Positions 1-9,249 of a stretch of 64,000 nucleotides of DNA are shown here, piece after piece. Position 1 is the first letter of the stretch. The number at the start of each line of letters is the position of its first letter. Where the stretch lies: contig NZ_CP016448.1 in NCBI RefSeq assembly GCF_001713355.1, forward strand, positions 3,224,001-3,288,000. Direction: 5' to 3'. Below the pieces are notes generated by a model. The model did not search any database. It was given only the letters and a program-made list of their open reading frames with translations, and was not told the origin of the DNA. A program made the translations under genes and the position numbers. Origin of the DNA: Methyloversatilis sp. RAC08. GTDB taxonomy: Bacteria > Pseudomonadota > Gammaproteobacteria > Burkholderiales > Rhodocyclaceae.

Positions 1-2
1 GC

Positions 3-1106
3 GCCTGGTTCGTGTTCGGCGAGCTCGGCGTGGCGCTGGGCGAACTGCCCAAACTGTACTTCCTCGGCTGGCTGATCACGGTGATGATCAGCGGCGAGTT
101 CTCGTCGCTGTGGCGCGGCCGCGTGCGGCGCGCCGAAAGCGTGCAGGCCTATCTCGAACAGCGGCTCGAATACCTGACGCATCAGCACTATCTGTTGCGC
201 CTGTCGCATGACCGGCTTGAGCAGGACCTCATTTCACGCCCGGTGTCGATGCGCGATGCGCTGGTCAGCCTGCGCGGTCTGGCATCGACGCCGGCGGCAG
301 CGGGGACCTCGCTGCCGGGTGCGGCCGAGCTGTTGCGGCTGGTGTCACAGTATTGCCAGATCGAGCGCGCCGCCCTGTTGCAGGTCGATCAGAACGGCCA
401 TGCCGATGGCGCGGCGCCGGTGCATCTGGGCGCGCAGTTCGACATCGACTTGGCGGATCCGCTCGTCGGCTACGCCTGCGAACGACGCCGCCTGGCCCAC
501 ATTGCGCTCGACGAGGAACGTGCGCTCAGCGGCTCGCGCTACCTGGTCGTGGCGCCGCTGACCGACATGAACGGCGACATGCGCGCGCTGCTGGTGGTCG
601 AAGGCATGCCGTTCTTTGCGCTGCACGACGAAACGCTGCAGATGCTCAACCTGCTGCTCGGCTACTACGCCGACGGCCTGTCAGCCAGCGAACTGGCGGC
701 ACCGATACGCGCTGCGTACCCGGACTGCCCGCTCGACTTCGCGTTCGAACTTGCGCGCATGTGGCGTGTGCGGGTCGAATCCGGCGTGGCCAGCGCACTG
801 GTCACGCTCGACTTTCCGGCCGCTGCGCCGGAAGACGATCTGGCGCTGCAGATCAGCCGCATCCAGCGCTCGCTCGACGTGGTCTGGCTGGTGCGCAGCG
901 ACACCGGCTCGCAACTGATCACGCTGATGCCGCTCGCCGGCAGCGCCGCGGTCGAAGGCTATCTCGCGCGCATCGATGCCTGGCTGGCGCTGCACCGCAG
1001 CGGCGGGCTGGATGCAAGCGGCGTCGGGAGCCGCATCAACCCGATCGATACGGTCGAACCGCTGACGCTGCTGGAACGGCTGCTGAAAGGTCGCCATGGG
1101 CGCTAG
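3..1106 (+). CDS. pelD: PelD, c-di-GMP receptor of Pel polysaccharide export (5' partial)
   Basis: Inner-membrane c-di-GMP receptor that switches on Pel exopolysaccharide synthesis and export. The reading frame is open to the left edge, so the N-terminal part is missing; the family is about 455 residues and about 367 are visible. Counting from the GTG at 12, there is the end of a membrane region, a coiled-coil linker (about 35-80), a GAF domain (about 100-225) and a degenerate GGDEF domain. The GGDEF signature is absent. An RxxD (RSLD, about 286-289) is a candidate inhibitory-site motif of the kind that binds c-di-GMP in this family. pelE starts inside its last codons, and pelF and pelG follow, which fixes the identity. 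pelA, pelB and pelC would be expected just upstream of the window. Confidence 0.9.
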   Translation, partial: AWFVFGELGVALGELPKLYFLGWLITVMISGEFSSLWRGRVRRAESVQAYLEQRLEYLTHQHYLLRLSHDRLEQDLISRPVSMRDALVSLRGLASTPAAAGTSLPGAAELLRLVSQYCQIERAALLQVDQNGHADGAAPVHLGAQFDIDLADPLVGYACERRRLAHIALDEERALSGSRYLVVAPLTDMNGDMRALLVVEGMPFFALHDETLQMLNLLLGYYADGLSASELAAPIRAAYPDCPLDFAFELARMWRVRVESGVASALVTLDFPAAAPEDDLALQISRIQRSLDVVWLVRSDTGSQLITLMPLAGSAAVEGYLARIDAWLALHRSGGLDASGVGSRINPIDTVEPLTLLERLLKGRHGR

Positions 1107-2097
1107 CAAATTCGGCCTGATGGCCCTGCTGACCGAGCTGGGCGCCCTGCAGGCGCTGCTTCTGGTCGAGCATGCCGATCAGGCACTGCTGGCCTACCTG
1201 GCGATTCACGCGCCGGCGAGTGGTCTGCTTGCGCTGGCGGTCTACACGCTGATCCCGGCGCGGCAATCGAAGCCGCGCAGCAGCGTGCTGGCGCTGCTGT
1301 TCAGCTGCATATTCTTCGTGCCGCTGCTCGGTTTCGTCGGCGTGATCATCGGTGCGCTGCTGCGCCACCTGCTGCCCAGGTTGCGCGCGCCGCAGCGTTT
1401 CACCGCGGTGCGCCTGCCCGATCTAGATACGCACGAAAGCAGCGAGAAATCGTCAGCCGGATTCCGCCAGGCCGGCGTGCGCCAGTTCCTGAAGAACGAG
1501 CGTGCACCGGTGCCGCAGCGCCTGCGTGCGATGGTGGCGCTGTCGCATGCGCCGTCGCGCATCGGCTCACCGGTGCTGCGCGAACTGCTGGGCGATGCCG
1601 AAGACGACCTGCGCCTGCTCGCCTACGGCCTGCTCGACGGGCGTGAAAAGCATCTCAACGCGTCCATCCACGATGCGCGTCAGCGCCTTGCGGCCAGCCG
1701 CGACGTCGCAGTGCGCAGCACGGTGGCGCATCAGCTCGCCGCGCTTTACTGGGAGCTGATCTATCAGGGACTGGTGCAGGGCGACCTGCTGGACTACGCA
1801 GTCGGCGAGGCGCTGCGCCATACCGAAACCGCGCTGCAGGGGCTGACCGACGATCCGGCGCTGCACCTGCAGCACGGTCGCCTGCTGCAGCAGCTGCAAC
1901 GCTTCGACGAAGCGGACGCCGCCTACCGGCGCGCGCGCGAACTGGGCCTGCCGGCGTCGCGCGTGGTGCCCTATCTGGCCGAGCTGGCGTTCGCCCGGCG
2001 CGATTACGTGCGCGTGAAAACCCTGCTGGCAAGCATGCAGGACTGGGAAGGCCTGTCGCGCCTGCAACCGGTACTGCGGTTCTGGGGGCACGCATGA
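1096..2097 (+). CDS. pelE: PelE, membrane/TPR scaffold of the Pel synthase complex
   Basis: Inner-membrane protein of the Pel synthase complex, thought to scaffold PelD, PelF and PelG. It has 333 residues. Two or three hydrophobic segments lie in the first 95 residues, followed by a charged linker and a helical TPR-like region (about 200-330) with the typical pattern of paired helices (for example around QRFDEADAAYRRAREL). The ATG overlaps the end of pelD by 11 nt and its own stop overlaps pelF, so the genes are translationally coupled. PelE is poorly conserved in sequence; the call rests mostly on position between pelD and pelF plus the membrane and TPR architecture. Confidence 0.85.
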   Translation: MGASKFGLMALLTELGALQALLLVEHADQALLAYLAIHAPASGLLALAVYTLIPARQSKPRSSVLALLFSCIFFVPLLGFVGVIIGALLRHLLPRLRAPQRFTAVRLPDLDTHESSEKSSAGFRQAGVRQFLKNERAPVPQRLRAMVALSHAPSRIGSPVLRELLGDAEDDLRLLAYGLLDGREKHLNASIHDARQRLAASRDVAVRSTVAHQLAALYWELIYQGLVQGDLLDYAVGEALRHTETALQGLTDDPALHLQHGRLLQQLQRFDEADAAYRRARELGLPASRVVPYLAELAFARRDYVRVKTLLASMQDWEGLSRLQPVLRFWGHA

Positions 2098-3659
2098 CAG
2101 ACCTGACAAAACCGGCGGGCGTCGATGTGGCGCTGCTGCTCGAAGGCACGTTTCCGTACGTGTCGGGCGGCGTGTCGAGCTGGGTGAACCAGATCATCCG
2201 CGCCTTCCCCGACCTCACGTTCGCCGTGGTGTTCATCGGCAGCCGGCGCAGCGATTACGGCGACATGCGCTACACGCTGCCGGACAACGTGAAGCACATC
2301 GAAACCCACTATCTGCATGACGATCTGGGCAGCGCCAGCGCACATGACCGCAAGACCGGCATGGCAGGCGACGCCGAAGGCTTCGCCCGCATGGCGGCCC
2401 TGCACGACACCTTCCGCAGCGGCGGCGACGCGCTCGACCTGTTCGGCTCGGCGTGCCGCGAAATCAGTCCGGGCGGCCGGGTCAGCCTCGACGACTTCCT
2501 GCGCAGCGAAGCCTCGTGGGACATCGTGACCGACCGCTATCGCAAGTACTGCAGCGACCCGAGTTTCGTCGACTATTTCTGGACCGTGCGCATCATGCAC
2601 CAGCCGCTGTGGCAGCTCGCACGCGTTGCGCACGGGCTGATTCCGGCGAAGGTCTATCACAGCGTATCGACCGGCTACGCCGGCTTCCTCGGTGCCATGC
2701 TGGCGCAATCGACCGGCCGGCCGCTGGTGCTGTCCGAGCACGGCATCTACACCAAGGAACGCAAGATCGACCTGTACCAGAACGAGTGGATACGCGACAA
2801 CCGCAACGTGTTCCAGAAGGACGCTTCCGAACTGAGCTACTTCCGCCAGCTGTGGATACGCTTTTTCGAATGGCTGGGCCGGCTGACCTATGGCGCGGCC
2901 GACCCCATCATCGCGCTGTATGAAATCAACCGCCTGCGTCAGGTCGCCGACGGCGCCGACGCGGCGCGCACGCGCAACATTCCGAATGGCGTGGCGATCC
3001 AGAAGCTGGCGCCGCTGCGCGACAAGCGGCCCGACAGCGTGCCGCCGGTGCTGTGCCTGATCGGCCGCGTGGTGCCAATCAAGGACATCAAGACCTTCAT
3101 CCGCGCGATGCGCCGTGTCGTGAATCGCATGCCCGAAGCGCAGGGCTGGATCGCCGGCCCGGCCGAGGAAGATCCGGCCTATGCCGAAGAGTGCCGCAAT
3201 CTGGTCGACAGTCTGGGTCTGAATGACAACGTGCGCTTTCTCGGCATGCAGAAGATCGACGAACTGATGCCGAAGATCGGTCTGGTCGTGCTGTCGTCGA
3301 TCTCCGAGGCGCTGCCGCTGGTGCTGCTGGAAGGTTATGCGGCGGGCGTGCCGGCGGTGTCGACCGATGTGGGTTCGTGCCGGCAGCTGATGTACGGACT
3401 GGGCGACGAAGACGAGGCGCTCGGTGCGGCCGGCCGCGTGGTCGGCATCGCCGATCCTCAGGCACTGGCCGATGCCGCGCTCGAACTGCTCGGCGATCCG
3501 GTCGCCTGGACCTCCGCGCAGCAGGCCGGCATCGCGCGCGTCGAGCGCTACTACAGCGATACGCAGATGTTCGGCCGCTACCGCGAGGTCTACACGCAGG
3601 CGCTGGCGCGCGAAGGTCGCGCCGCCGGTGGCTGCCCGTTCGGACACGGAGCGCGCTGA
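2094..3659 (+). CDS. pelF: PelF, cytosolic GT4 glycosyltransferase for Pel
   Basis: Cytoplasmic GT-B (family GT4) glycosyltransferase that polymerises the Pel chain from a UDP-sugar. It has 521 residues, close to the usual roughly 507. The N-terminal Rossmann half opens with VALLLEGTFPYVSGGVSSWV, typical of PelF. The C-terminal half has the nucleotide-sugar site: a conserved IGRVVPIKDIKTFI loop and the ExSEALPLVLLEGYAAGVP region with its acidic residues. It overlaps pelE by 4 nt (ATGA) and abuts pelG (TGATG, 1-nt overlap). No sign of truncation. Confidence 0.95.
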   Translation: MTDLTKPAGVDVALLLEGTFPYVSGGVSSWVNQIIRAFPDLTFAVVFIGSRRSDYGDMRYTLPDNVKHIETHYLHDDLGSASAHDRKTGMAGDAEGFARMAALHDTFRSGGDALDLFGSACREISPGGRVSLDDFLRSEASWDIVTDRYRKYCSDPSFVDYFWTVRIMHQPLWQLARVAHGLIPAKVYHSVSTGYAGFLGAMLAQSTGRPLVLSEHGIYTKERKIDLYQNEWIRDNRNVFQKDASELSYFRQLWIRFFEWLGRLTYGAADPIIALYEINRLRQVADGADAARTRNIPNGVAIQKLAPLRDKRPDSVPPVLCLIGRVVPIKDIKTFIRAMRRVVNRMPEAQGWIAGPAEEDPAYAEECRNLVDSLGLNDNVRFLGMQKIDELMPKIGLVVLSSISEALPLVLLEGYAAGVPAVSTDVGSCRQLMYGLGDEDEALGAAGRVVGIADPQALADAALELLGDPVAWTSAQQAGIARVERYYSDTQMFGRYREVYTQALAREGRAAGGCPFGHGAR

Positions 3660-5029
3660 TGGCGGGCATCGGTTTCGAACTGCGCAAACTGCTGAAGAAG
3701 GACAGCCTGCTCGGGCTGGCGCAGGCCTACAGCTACGCCGGCGTGATCGGCTCGGGGCCGTGGGTGCTGTCCATCGTCGGCATCCTGATGGTCGGTCTGC
3801 TGTCGCGTGCGGTCGTGGTGCCTGAATTCCTGGTCACGCAGTTCCAGGTGTCGGTGACCTATCTGATCGCCACCTCGCTCATCCTGACCGGCGTCGTGCA
3901 GCTGGCGTTCACCCGCTTCGTGTCGGACCGCCTGTTCGAGAAGCGCGACGACATCATCATGTCGAACTTCAACGGCCTGCTGCTGTGGGTGATCGCGCTG
4001 TCCGGCATCATCGGCCTCGCGCTGGCGTTCACGCTGTTTTCCGGCCTGTCGGTCGCCTACCGGCTGCTGATGCTGTCGGGCTTCGTGCTGCTGTGCGGCA
4101 TCTGGGTCGCCACGATCTTCCTGTCCGGGCTGAAGATGTACCGCGCCATCCTGCTGCTGTACGCACTGGGTTACGCGATCACCGTCACGGCTGCGCTGCT
4201 GGCCCGGCCGTGGGGGCTGGAAGGCCTGCTCGGCGGCTTCGTGCTCGGGCACTTCGTGCTGCTGGTCGGCATGTGGATCATGACGTCGTGGCACTACCGC
4301 TCGGTGCTCACCATCTCGTACGAATTCGCCGACCGCAGTACGCGCTATCCGACGCTGATGGCGATCGGCCTGCTGTACAACCTCGGCGTGTGGGCCGACA
4401 AGTTCATGTTCTGGAGCTGGCCGGAAACGTCGGATGCCATCATCGGTCCGCTGCGCGCCTCGGTCATCTACGATCTGCCGGTGTTCATGGCCTATCTGTC
4501 CATCATTCCGGGCATGGCGGTGTTCCTGGTGCGCATCGAAACCGATTTCGTCGAGTACTACGACCGCTTCTTCGATGCGGTGCGTGCCGGCGGGTCGCTC
4601 GAATACATCGAGGACATGCGCGACGAAATGGTTTATTCGATCCGTCAGGGCCTGGCAGAGATCGGCAAGATCCAGACGCTGGCCATGCTGGTGGCCATCG
4701 TGGCCGGCCCGGCGGTATTCGCGCTGCTGGAGATTTCCGAGCTCTACCTTCCGCTGCTGTACATCCAGACGCTGGCGGCCAGCCTGCAGGTGGGCCTGCT
4801 GGCGCTGCTGAACGTGTTCTTCTATCTGGACCAGCGCCGGCTCATTCTCGGCCTGTGCGCCTTCTTCTGCGTGTCGAACATCGTGTTCACCGCGCTGTTC
4901 TTCAAGCTGGGCGCCAGCTTCTACGGCTACGGCTATGCCCTGTCGGTGCTGCTGACGCTGCTGTTCGGCCTGTATGCGCTCGACCGCAAGCTCGGTCGGC
5001 TGGAATACGAAACCTTCATGCTGCAGTGA
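3659..5029 (+). CDS. pelG: PelG, polytopic membrane transporter of the Pel complex
   Basis: Multi-spanning inner-membrane protein of the MOP-flippase-like PelG family, proposed to carry Pel across the inner membrane with PelD and PelE. With ATG at 3659 it is 456 residues, the normal family length, and starts MAGIGFELRKLLKKDSLLG. About 12 hydrophobic segments run through the protein. An upstream in-frame extension (from 3377) lies wholly inside pelF and is not used. It is the last gene of the operon; the next gene is on the opposite strand. Confidence 0.95.
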   Translation: MAGIGFELRKLLKKDSLLGLAQAYSYAGVIGSGPWVLSIVGILMVGLLSRAVVVPEFLVTQFQVSVTYLIATSLILTGVVQLAFTRFVSDRLFEKRDDIIMSNFNGLLLWVIALSGIIGLALAFTLFSGLSVAYRLLMLSGFVLLCGIWVATIFLSGLKMYRAILLLYALGYAITVTAALLARPWGLEGLLGGFVLGHFVLLVGMWIMTSWHYRSVLTISYEFADRSTRYPTLMAIGLLYNLGVWADKFMFWSWPETSDAIIGPLRASVIYDLPVFMAYLSIIPGMAVFLVRIETDFVEYYDRFFDAVRAGGSLEYIEDMRDEMVYSIRQGLAEIGKIQTLAMLVAIVAGPAVFALLEISELYLPLLYIQTLAASLQVGLLALLNVFFYLDQRRLILGLCAFFCVSNIVFTALFFKLGASFYGYGYALSVLLTLLFGLYALDRKLGRLEYETFMLQ

Positions 5030-5045
5030 CCGCCGGCCCTGTACA

Positions 5046-5957
5046 TCAGGCCTGACGCCGTCCGTCCTGCTCGATCAGTGATCCGCCGCGCGTCAGGTCG
5101 GGCGCGGCGGTCGAGATCGCCTGCTGCGCATCCATCGCTTCCGACTGCAGGTCGCTGGCGTCGCACAGCGTCGTGATCTGCAGACGGCCACCGGTCTGCT
5201 GCGCCTCGCCCTGCAGGCTGATCGCCGGCAGATCGCCCGCGTCACGGCCGGTACCGATCCGGATCAGTCGTCCGATCGGCGCCGTACCGGTCGGATCGAA
5301 CAGATACCAGCGATCACCCAGGAATACTTCGATGCAGCAGTGCAGACCGGACAGACCTTGTCCCGCACTGCTGCCAGGGCCGCTCACGCTGACCAGCCGC
5401 GCCGGAACGTAGAGTGCGCGGCACAGCGCAATCGCCAGATGGGCGAAGTGTTCGCTGGCGCCGCTCTTGTCCAGCAGGGTGTCCATGACCGATTTGTCGG
5501 CGCCGGCCTGCGCCGGGTCGAAGCAGGTGCGGTCGCGCACGCACTCGCACAGCGTAGCCACGCGTGCATAGCCGGGCTTCATGCGGCCGAAGGTGCGGAA
5601 CGCCAGACGGGTCAGCGGCTCGGTCGGGCAGAACGGGCTTTCATGCAGGAAGGGCAGCACGTCGAACGGCAGTTCGGCGACGCCGATCTCGGCCAGTGTG
5701 GCCGGATCGGCCGCGTGGTGAGTGGTCAGCACGCGCGCCGAATAGTCGATCTCGAGCGGGCCGGGTGGCGCCTGCACGTGCAGCACGCGCTGGCCGAGGC
5801 GGCCGTTGACGATGCGGCTGCGCGCACCGAGCGACGACACCAGCGACTCGCCGCTCACCTTTTGCTGGGGTGTGGCGGCGGGCAGGATGCGCAGCGCCAG
5901 ACTGCCCGCGGTGTCGACGTCGTAACGCAGTGAAACAGTGACGTTCATCCTGGGCAT
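5046..5957 (-). CDS. Transglutaminase-fold protein with catalytic Cys replaced by Ser
   Basis: 303-residue protein with an N-terminal beta domain of the kind seen in bacterial transglutaminase-like proteins and a C-terminal transglutaminase core. Family members usually read GxCRDFAHLAIALCRALG.PARxVSGY around the nucleophile. Here the segment is SGASEHFAHLAIALCRAL, so the Cys position is Ser168. The His (His206 in GLHCCIEV) and Asp (Asp221 in YLFDPTG) of the triad are kept, but the usual HAW is HCC. It may be inactive or have changed chemistry. ATG 5957 has GGAG 8 nt upstream; ATG 5987 (10 residues longer) is possible but lacks a good site. It converges on pelG; no functional link is shown. 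Confidence 0.75.
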   Translation of the reverse strand: MPRMNVTVSLRYDVDTAGSLALRILPAATPQQKVSGESLVSSLGARSRIVNGRLGQRVLHVQAPPGPLEIDYSARVLTTHHAADPATLAEIGVAELPFDVLPFLHESPFCPTEPLTRLAFRTFGRMKPGYARVATLCECVRDRTCFDPAQAGADKSVMDTLLDKSGASEHFAHLAIALCRALYVPARLVSVSGPGSSAGQGLSGLHCCIEVFLGDRWYLFDPTGTAPIGRLIRIGTGRDAGDLPAISLQGEAQQTGGRLQITTLCDASDLQSEAMDAQQAISTAAPDLTRGGSLIEQDGRRQA

Positions 5958-6118
5958 GGGCACGGCTCCGATAGCGGTTTGAGGCAACCGGGCGGATGCT
6001 AGACGTGCGTGGCTACCAAGGCTGTAGGACGGGGACTACCTGCTTGCGGGCGGGCCGCGGTGCGGCAAATCTCCAGGACGGGAGCCAGCGCTCAGGTCCG
6101 AAACGGATCCGGAATGGA

Positions 6119-6982
6119 TCAATACAGCGGCCGCTGCAGTTCGGTCCGCAGGATGCGGTAGAGAGACATGCGTCCGGGGGCGACGTTGTCGCGCAGCGCG
6201 CAGTCGGGCTCGCGGTCGTGGGCGCAGTCGCGGAAGCGGCACTTGCCCAGGTAAGGGCGGAAATCGACGAAGGCGTGTTCCAGCGCCGGCAGGTCGAGAT
6301 GCGACAGGCCGAATTCCTGCAGACCGGGGCTGTCGATCAGTTCGCCGCCGCCCGGCAGCTCGTACAGCCGGGCGTAGGTGGTGGTGTGCTTGCCGGAATC
6401 GAGCGCCGCCGAAATCTCGCGCGTCGCCGCCGCGGCACCGGGGATGAGCGCATTGACCAGGGTCGACTTGCCCATGCCGGACTGGCCGATGAACACGTTC
6501 AGCCGGCCCTTGAGGTGGCTGGCGAGCAGCGACACGTCCTGCTTCGCCGACAGCTCCAGCACCGTGTAGCCCATGGCGGCAAATCCGGCGAGCTGCGCGC
6601 GGGCGCCCGCGAGGCCGTCGGCGAGGTCGCACTTGTTGAGCACGATCAGGCCGTCGACGTCCTGCGCACTGATCGCGATCAGGATGCGCGCCACCAGATC
6701 GGCGTTGAAGCCGGGTTCGGTCGCGGTGACGATCACCACCTGGTCGACATTGGCGGCGACCGTCTTCTGCTTGAAGGCGTCCTTGCGGTAGAGCAGGCTG
6801 CGCCGCTCGTGAATGCGCTCGATGCGCGCCTGATCGGCCTGCAGCGACAGTTCGACCCGGTCACCGCAGGCCACTTCGGACCGCTTGCCGCGCGGGAAGG
6901 CCTGCAGCACCTTTCCGTCGTCGAGCCGCACCATGTAGTGCCGGCCGTGCGCCGAAACGACGCGACCGCTCAGCGTGGTCAA
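6119..6982 (-). CDS. rsgA: RsgA, ribosome small-subunit maturation GTPase
   Basis: Circularly permuted GTPase that helps late 30S subunit maturation and releases RbfA. 287 residues: N-terminal OB fold, then G motifs in permuted order NKCD (G4), GQSGMGKST (G1, P-loop), a TTT segment (G2) and DSPG (G3), then a C-terminal zinc knuckle with the CRFRDCAHDREPDC pattern. The start is an unusual TTG that overlaps the phhB stop (TTGA), which suggests coupled translation. It lies last in a likely M48 protease-phhB-rsgA operon. Confidence 0.95.
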   Translation of the reverse strand: MTTLSGRVVSAHGRHYMVRLDDGKVLQAFPRGKRSEVACGDRVELSLQADQARIERIHERRSLLYRKDAFKQKTVAANVDQVVIVTATEPGFNADLVARILIAISAQDVDGLIVLNKCDLADGLAGARAQLAGFAAMGYTVLELSAKQDVSLLASHLKGRLNVFIGQSGMGKSTLVNALIPGAAAATREISAALDSGKHTTTYARLYELPGGGELIDSPGLQEFGLSHLDLPALEHAFVDFRPYLGKCRFRDCAHDREPDCALRDNVAPGRMSLYRILRTELQRPLY

Positions 6983-7314
6983 AGGTTGCGCATCGCTTCG
7001 ATGCGGGCGGCGCAGATCAGGTCATTGATCGATACGCCGCGCACGCTGTGCGTCGTGAACACCACGCGCACCCGGTTGAAGCCGAACATGATGTCCGGGT
7101 GATGGTCTTCCGCTGCCGCCAGCGCGGCCACCTGATTCACGAACTCGACCACCTGCGCGTAATCGGCAAACTGGAAATCCTTGGAAATGTGGTTGTCCAT
7201 TTCGATCCAGCCGGGCACGCTGCGCAGATGCGTGGTCAGGGTGTCGCCGGTCAGTCTTTTGTGCGCGCCCTTCTGCGGCGTGCAGTGCTGCTGGGCAAGT
7301 TCGTGTGCGTCCAT
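6979..7314 (-). CDS. phhB: Pterin-4a-carbinolamine dehydratase
   Basis: Small cytosolic enzyme (111 residues) that dehydrates 4a-hydroxytetrahydropterin, recycling the cofactor of aromatic amino-acid hydroxylases. The signature is the AAAEDHHPDIMFGFNRVRV stretch with the catalytic His pair, followed by THSVRGVSINDLICAARI, typical of the PCD/DCoH family. No phenylalanine hydroxylase gene is seen nearby. The gene is 13 nt downstream of the M48 protease gene and overlaps rsgA. Confidence 0.93.
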   Translation of the reverse strand: MDAHELAQQHCTPQKGAHKRLTGDTLTTHLRSVPGWIEMDNHISKDFQFADYAQVVEFVNQVAALAAAEDHHPDIMFGFNRVRVVFTTHSVRGVSINDLICAARIEAMRNL

Positions 7315-7327
7315 GAGTTCCTGAGGG

Positions 7328-8560
7328 TCAGAGCGTCTGCAGTTTCGCCACGCGCAGGGCGGCGGGCGGGTGCGAGTCGTAGAAGCTTGAATACAGCGGA
7401 TCGGGCGTCAGCGTCGAGGCGTTGTCGCGGTACAGCTTGACCAGCGCCGACACCAGCCAGCCGGAGCGGGTCTGCGCCGCGGCATAGGCGTCGGCTTCGA
7501 ATTCGTGCTTGCGCGACATCAGCGACATGATGGGCGACAGCGGGAAGGAAAACACCGGCATCACCAGCGCGAACAGCATCAGCGCGATCACATTGCCCTG
7601 GCTGGCCACACCCAGCTGTTCGTAGAACCACGGCTGGTCGATCAGCCAGCCGAGCAGGGCGAAGAAGGCCAGACTGCCGCCGCCGATCAGCGCGACGCGC
7701 TTCCAGATGTGGTGGTGCTTGTAGTGGCCCAGTTCGTGCGCCAGCACGGCTTCGATCTCGTCGCCACCGAGCCGGTTGAGCAGGGTGTCGAAGAACACGA
7801 TGCGTTTGCCCTTGCCGAAGCCGGTGAAGTAGGCGTTGCCGTGCGCCGAGCGGCGCGAGCCATCCATGACGAACAGGCCGTCGGCGCGGAATCCGCAGCG
7901 CTCGAGCAGGCCTTCGATGCGGCTGCGCAGTTCGCCTTCGGGCATCGGTTCGAACTTGTTGAACAGCGGCGCGATCAGCGTCGGGTACAGCAACATCGCG
8001 GCAAGGCTGAACGCCAGCCAGAACGCCCAGGCGTACACCCACCAGGCGCTGCCCAGGCTGTCCATGATCCACAGCACCGCAGCCAGCACCGGCGCACCGA
8101 TGGCGGCCGCCACCAGCCCGTGCTTGATCAGGTCGCCGAAGAACATGGCGGGCGTCATCTTGTTGAAGCCGAAGCGCGCTTCGACGACGAAGGTGCGATA
8201 CAGCGTGAACGGCAAGTCGATCACGCCGGAAGCCAGGGTCAGTACGCCGACGAACACGAGGTCGCGCAGCAGGCCGTCGCCGGCAAGGTTTCCGGCAAGG
8301 TCGTAGAACCACTGCAGGCCACCGCCCAGTGTCAGCACCAGCAGCCACAGCGCGCTCACCACGACGTCGGCGCGGGCGAGGCTCACGCGCGCCATCGTGT
8401 AGTCGGCGGCTTTCTGATGGGCGTCCAGCGGAATGCTGTCGCGGAAGGCCTGCGGCACTTCGGCGCGGTGCGCCGCAATGTGCGTGCGATGTCGGGTCGC
8501 GAGCCACAGGCGCACGCCGGTGGTCAGCACGAGTGCAAGGATGAAGATTTCGGTCAGCAT
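7328..8560 (-). CDS. M48 (Ste24-type) membrane zinc metalloprotease
   Basis: Integral-membrane zinc protease of family M48, Ste24/CAAX-protease subtype; 410 residues. An N-terminal M48 membrane domain is followed by the zinc site HELGH (275-279), with Glu353 in SRKHEFEADAYA as the third ligand. Several hydrophobic segments surround the catalytic region. In bacteria such enzymes act in membrane-protein quality control; the substrate here is unknown. First gene of the M48-phhB-rsgA run, divergent from orn. Confidence 0.92.
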   Translation of the reverse strand: MLTEIFILALVLTTGVRLWLATRHRTHIAAHRAEVPQAFRDSIPLDAHQKAADYTMARVSLARADVVVSALWLLVLTLGGGLQWFYDLAGNLAGDGLLRDLVFVGVLTLASGVIDLPFTLYRTFVVEARFGFNKMTPAMFFGDLIKHGLVAAAIGAPVLAAVLWIMDSLGSAWWVYAWAFWLAFSLAAMLLYPTLIAPLFNKFEPMPEGELRSRIEGLLERCGFRADGLFVMDGSRRSAHGNAYFTGFGKGKRIVFFDTLLNRLGGDEIEAVLAHELGHYKHHHIWKRVALIGGGSLAFFALLGWLIDQPWFYEQLGVASQGNVIALMLFALVMPVFSFPLSPIMSLMSRKHEFEADAYAAAQTRSGWLVSALVKLYRDNASTLTPDPLYSSFYDSHPPAALRVAKLQTL

Positions 8561-8696
8561 GATGGAGAGCCTCGGGTGGATGCGGTTCCTGTCGGAACTC
8601 CGATTTAGACGGAGTCCAGGTCAGCTGAGTGTGACAAAATCAGGCCGATCCGCGTTCGGACGAACGCATTAATCCCGCTTGGAAATTTTCTCGATT

Positions 8697-9245
8697 ATGG
8701 CACAGGACCCCACCTACCTCGTCTGGCTGGACATGGAAATGACCGGTCTCGACCCCGACAACGATCGCGTCATCGAACTGGCCTGCGTGGTCACCGACGC
8801 GCATCTCGAAGTGGTCGCAGAAGGGCCGGTGATCGTCGTGCACCAGTCCGATGAGGTGCTCGCCGGCATGGACAAATGGAATACCAGCACGCACGGCAAG
8901 TCTGGCCTGACCGAGCGCGTGCGCGCCTCGACCGTCACCGAAGTGGCCGCCCAGACGGAAATGATCGCATTTCTGAGCCAGTACCTGCCCGAGCGCACCA
9001 GCCCGATCTGCGGCAATTCGATCTGCCAGGACCGCCGCTTTCTCGCCCGTCACATGCCGCAGCTCGAAGCCTGGTTCCATTACCGCAATCTCGATGTGTC
9101 GGCGCTGAAGGAGCTGTGCAAGCGCTGGCGGCCCGAGCTCGCGGCGCAGTTCAGGAAGGCGCAGCGGCACGAGGCGCTGGCCGACATCTACGAATCGATC
9201 GACGAGCTCAAGTTCTACCGCGAACACTTCCTGCGCATGGAGTGA
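8697..9245 (+). CDS. orn: Oligoribonuclease
   Basis: 3'-to-5' exoribonuclease of the DEDDh family that degrades 2-5 nt RNAs, including pGpG from c-di-GMP breakdown. 182 residues, the normal size, from ATG 8697 ([19 protein letters not shown]); an upstream TTG at 8679 would add six residues and is less likely. The DxE metal motif is in [10 protein letters not shown] and later DEDD residues lie in the [12 protein letters not shown] region. Divergent from the M48 gene and followed 4 nt later by nadE. Confidence 0.96.
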   Translation: MAQDPTYLVWLDMEMTGLDPDNDRVIELACVVTDAHLEVVAEGPVIVVHQSDEVLAGMDKWNTSTHGKSGLTERVRASTVTEVAAQTEMIAFLSQYLPERTSPICGNSICQDRRFLARHMPQLEAWFHYRNLDVSALKELCKRWRPELAAQFRKAQRHEALADIYESIDELKFYREHFLRME

Positions 9246-9249
9246 GGCC

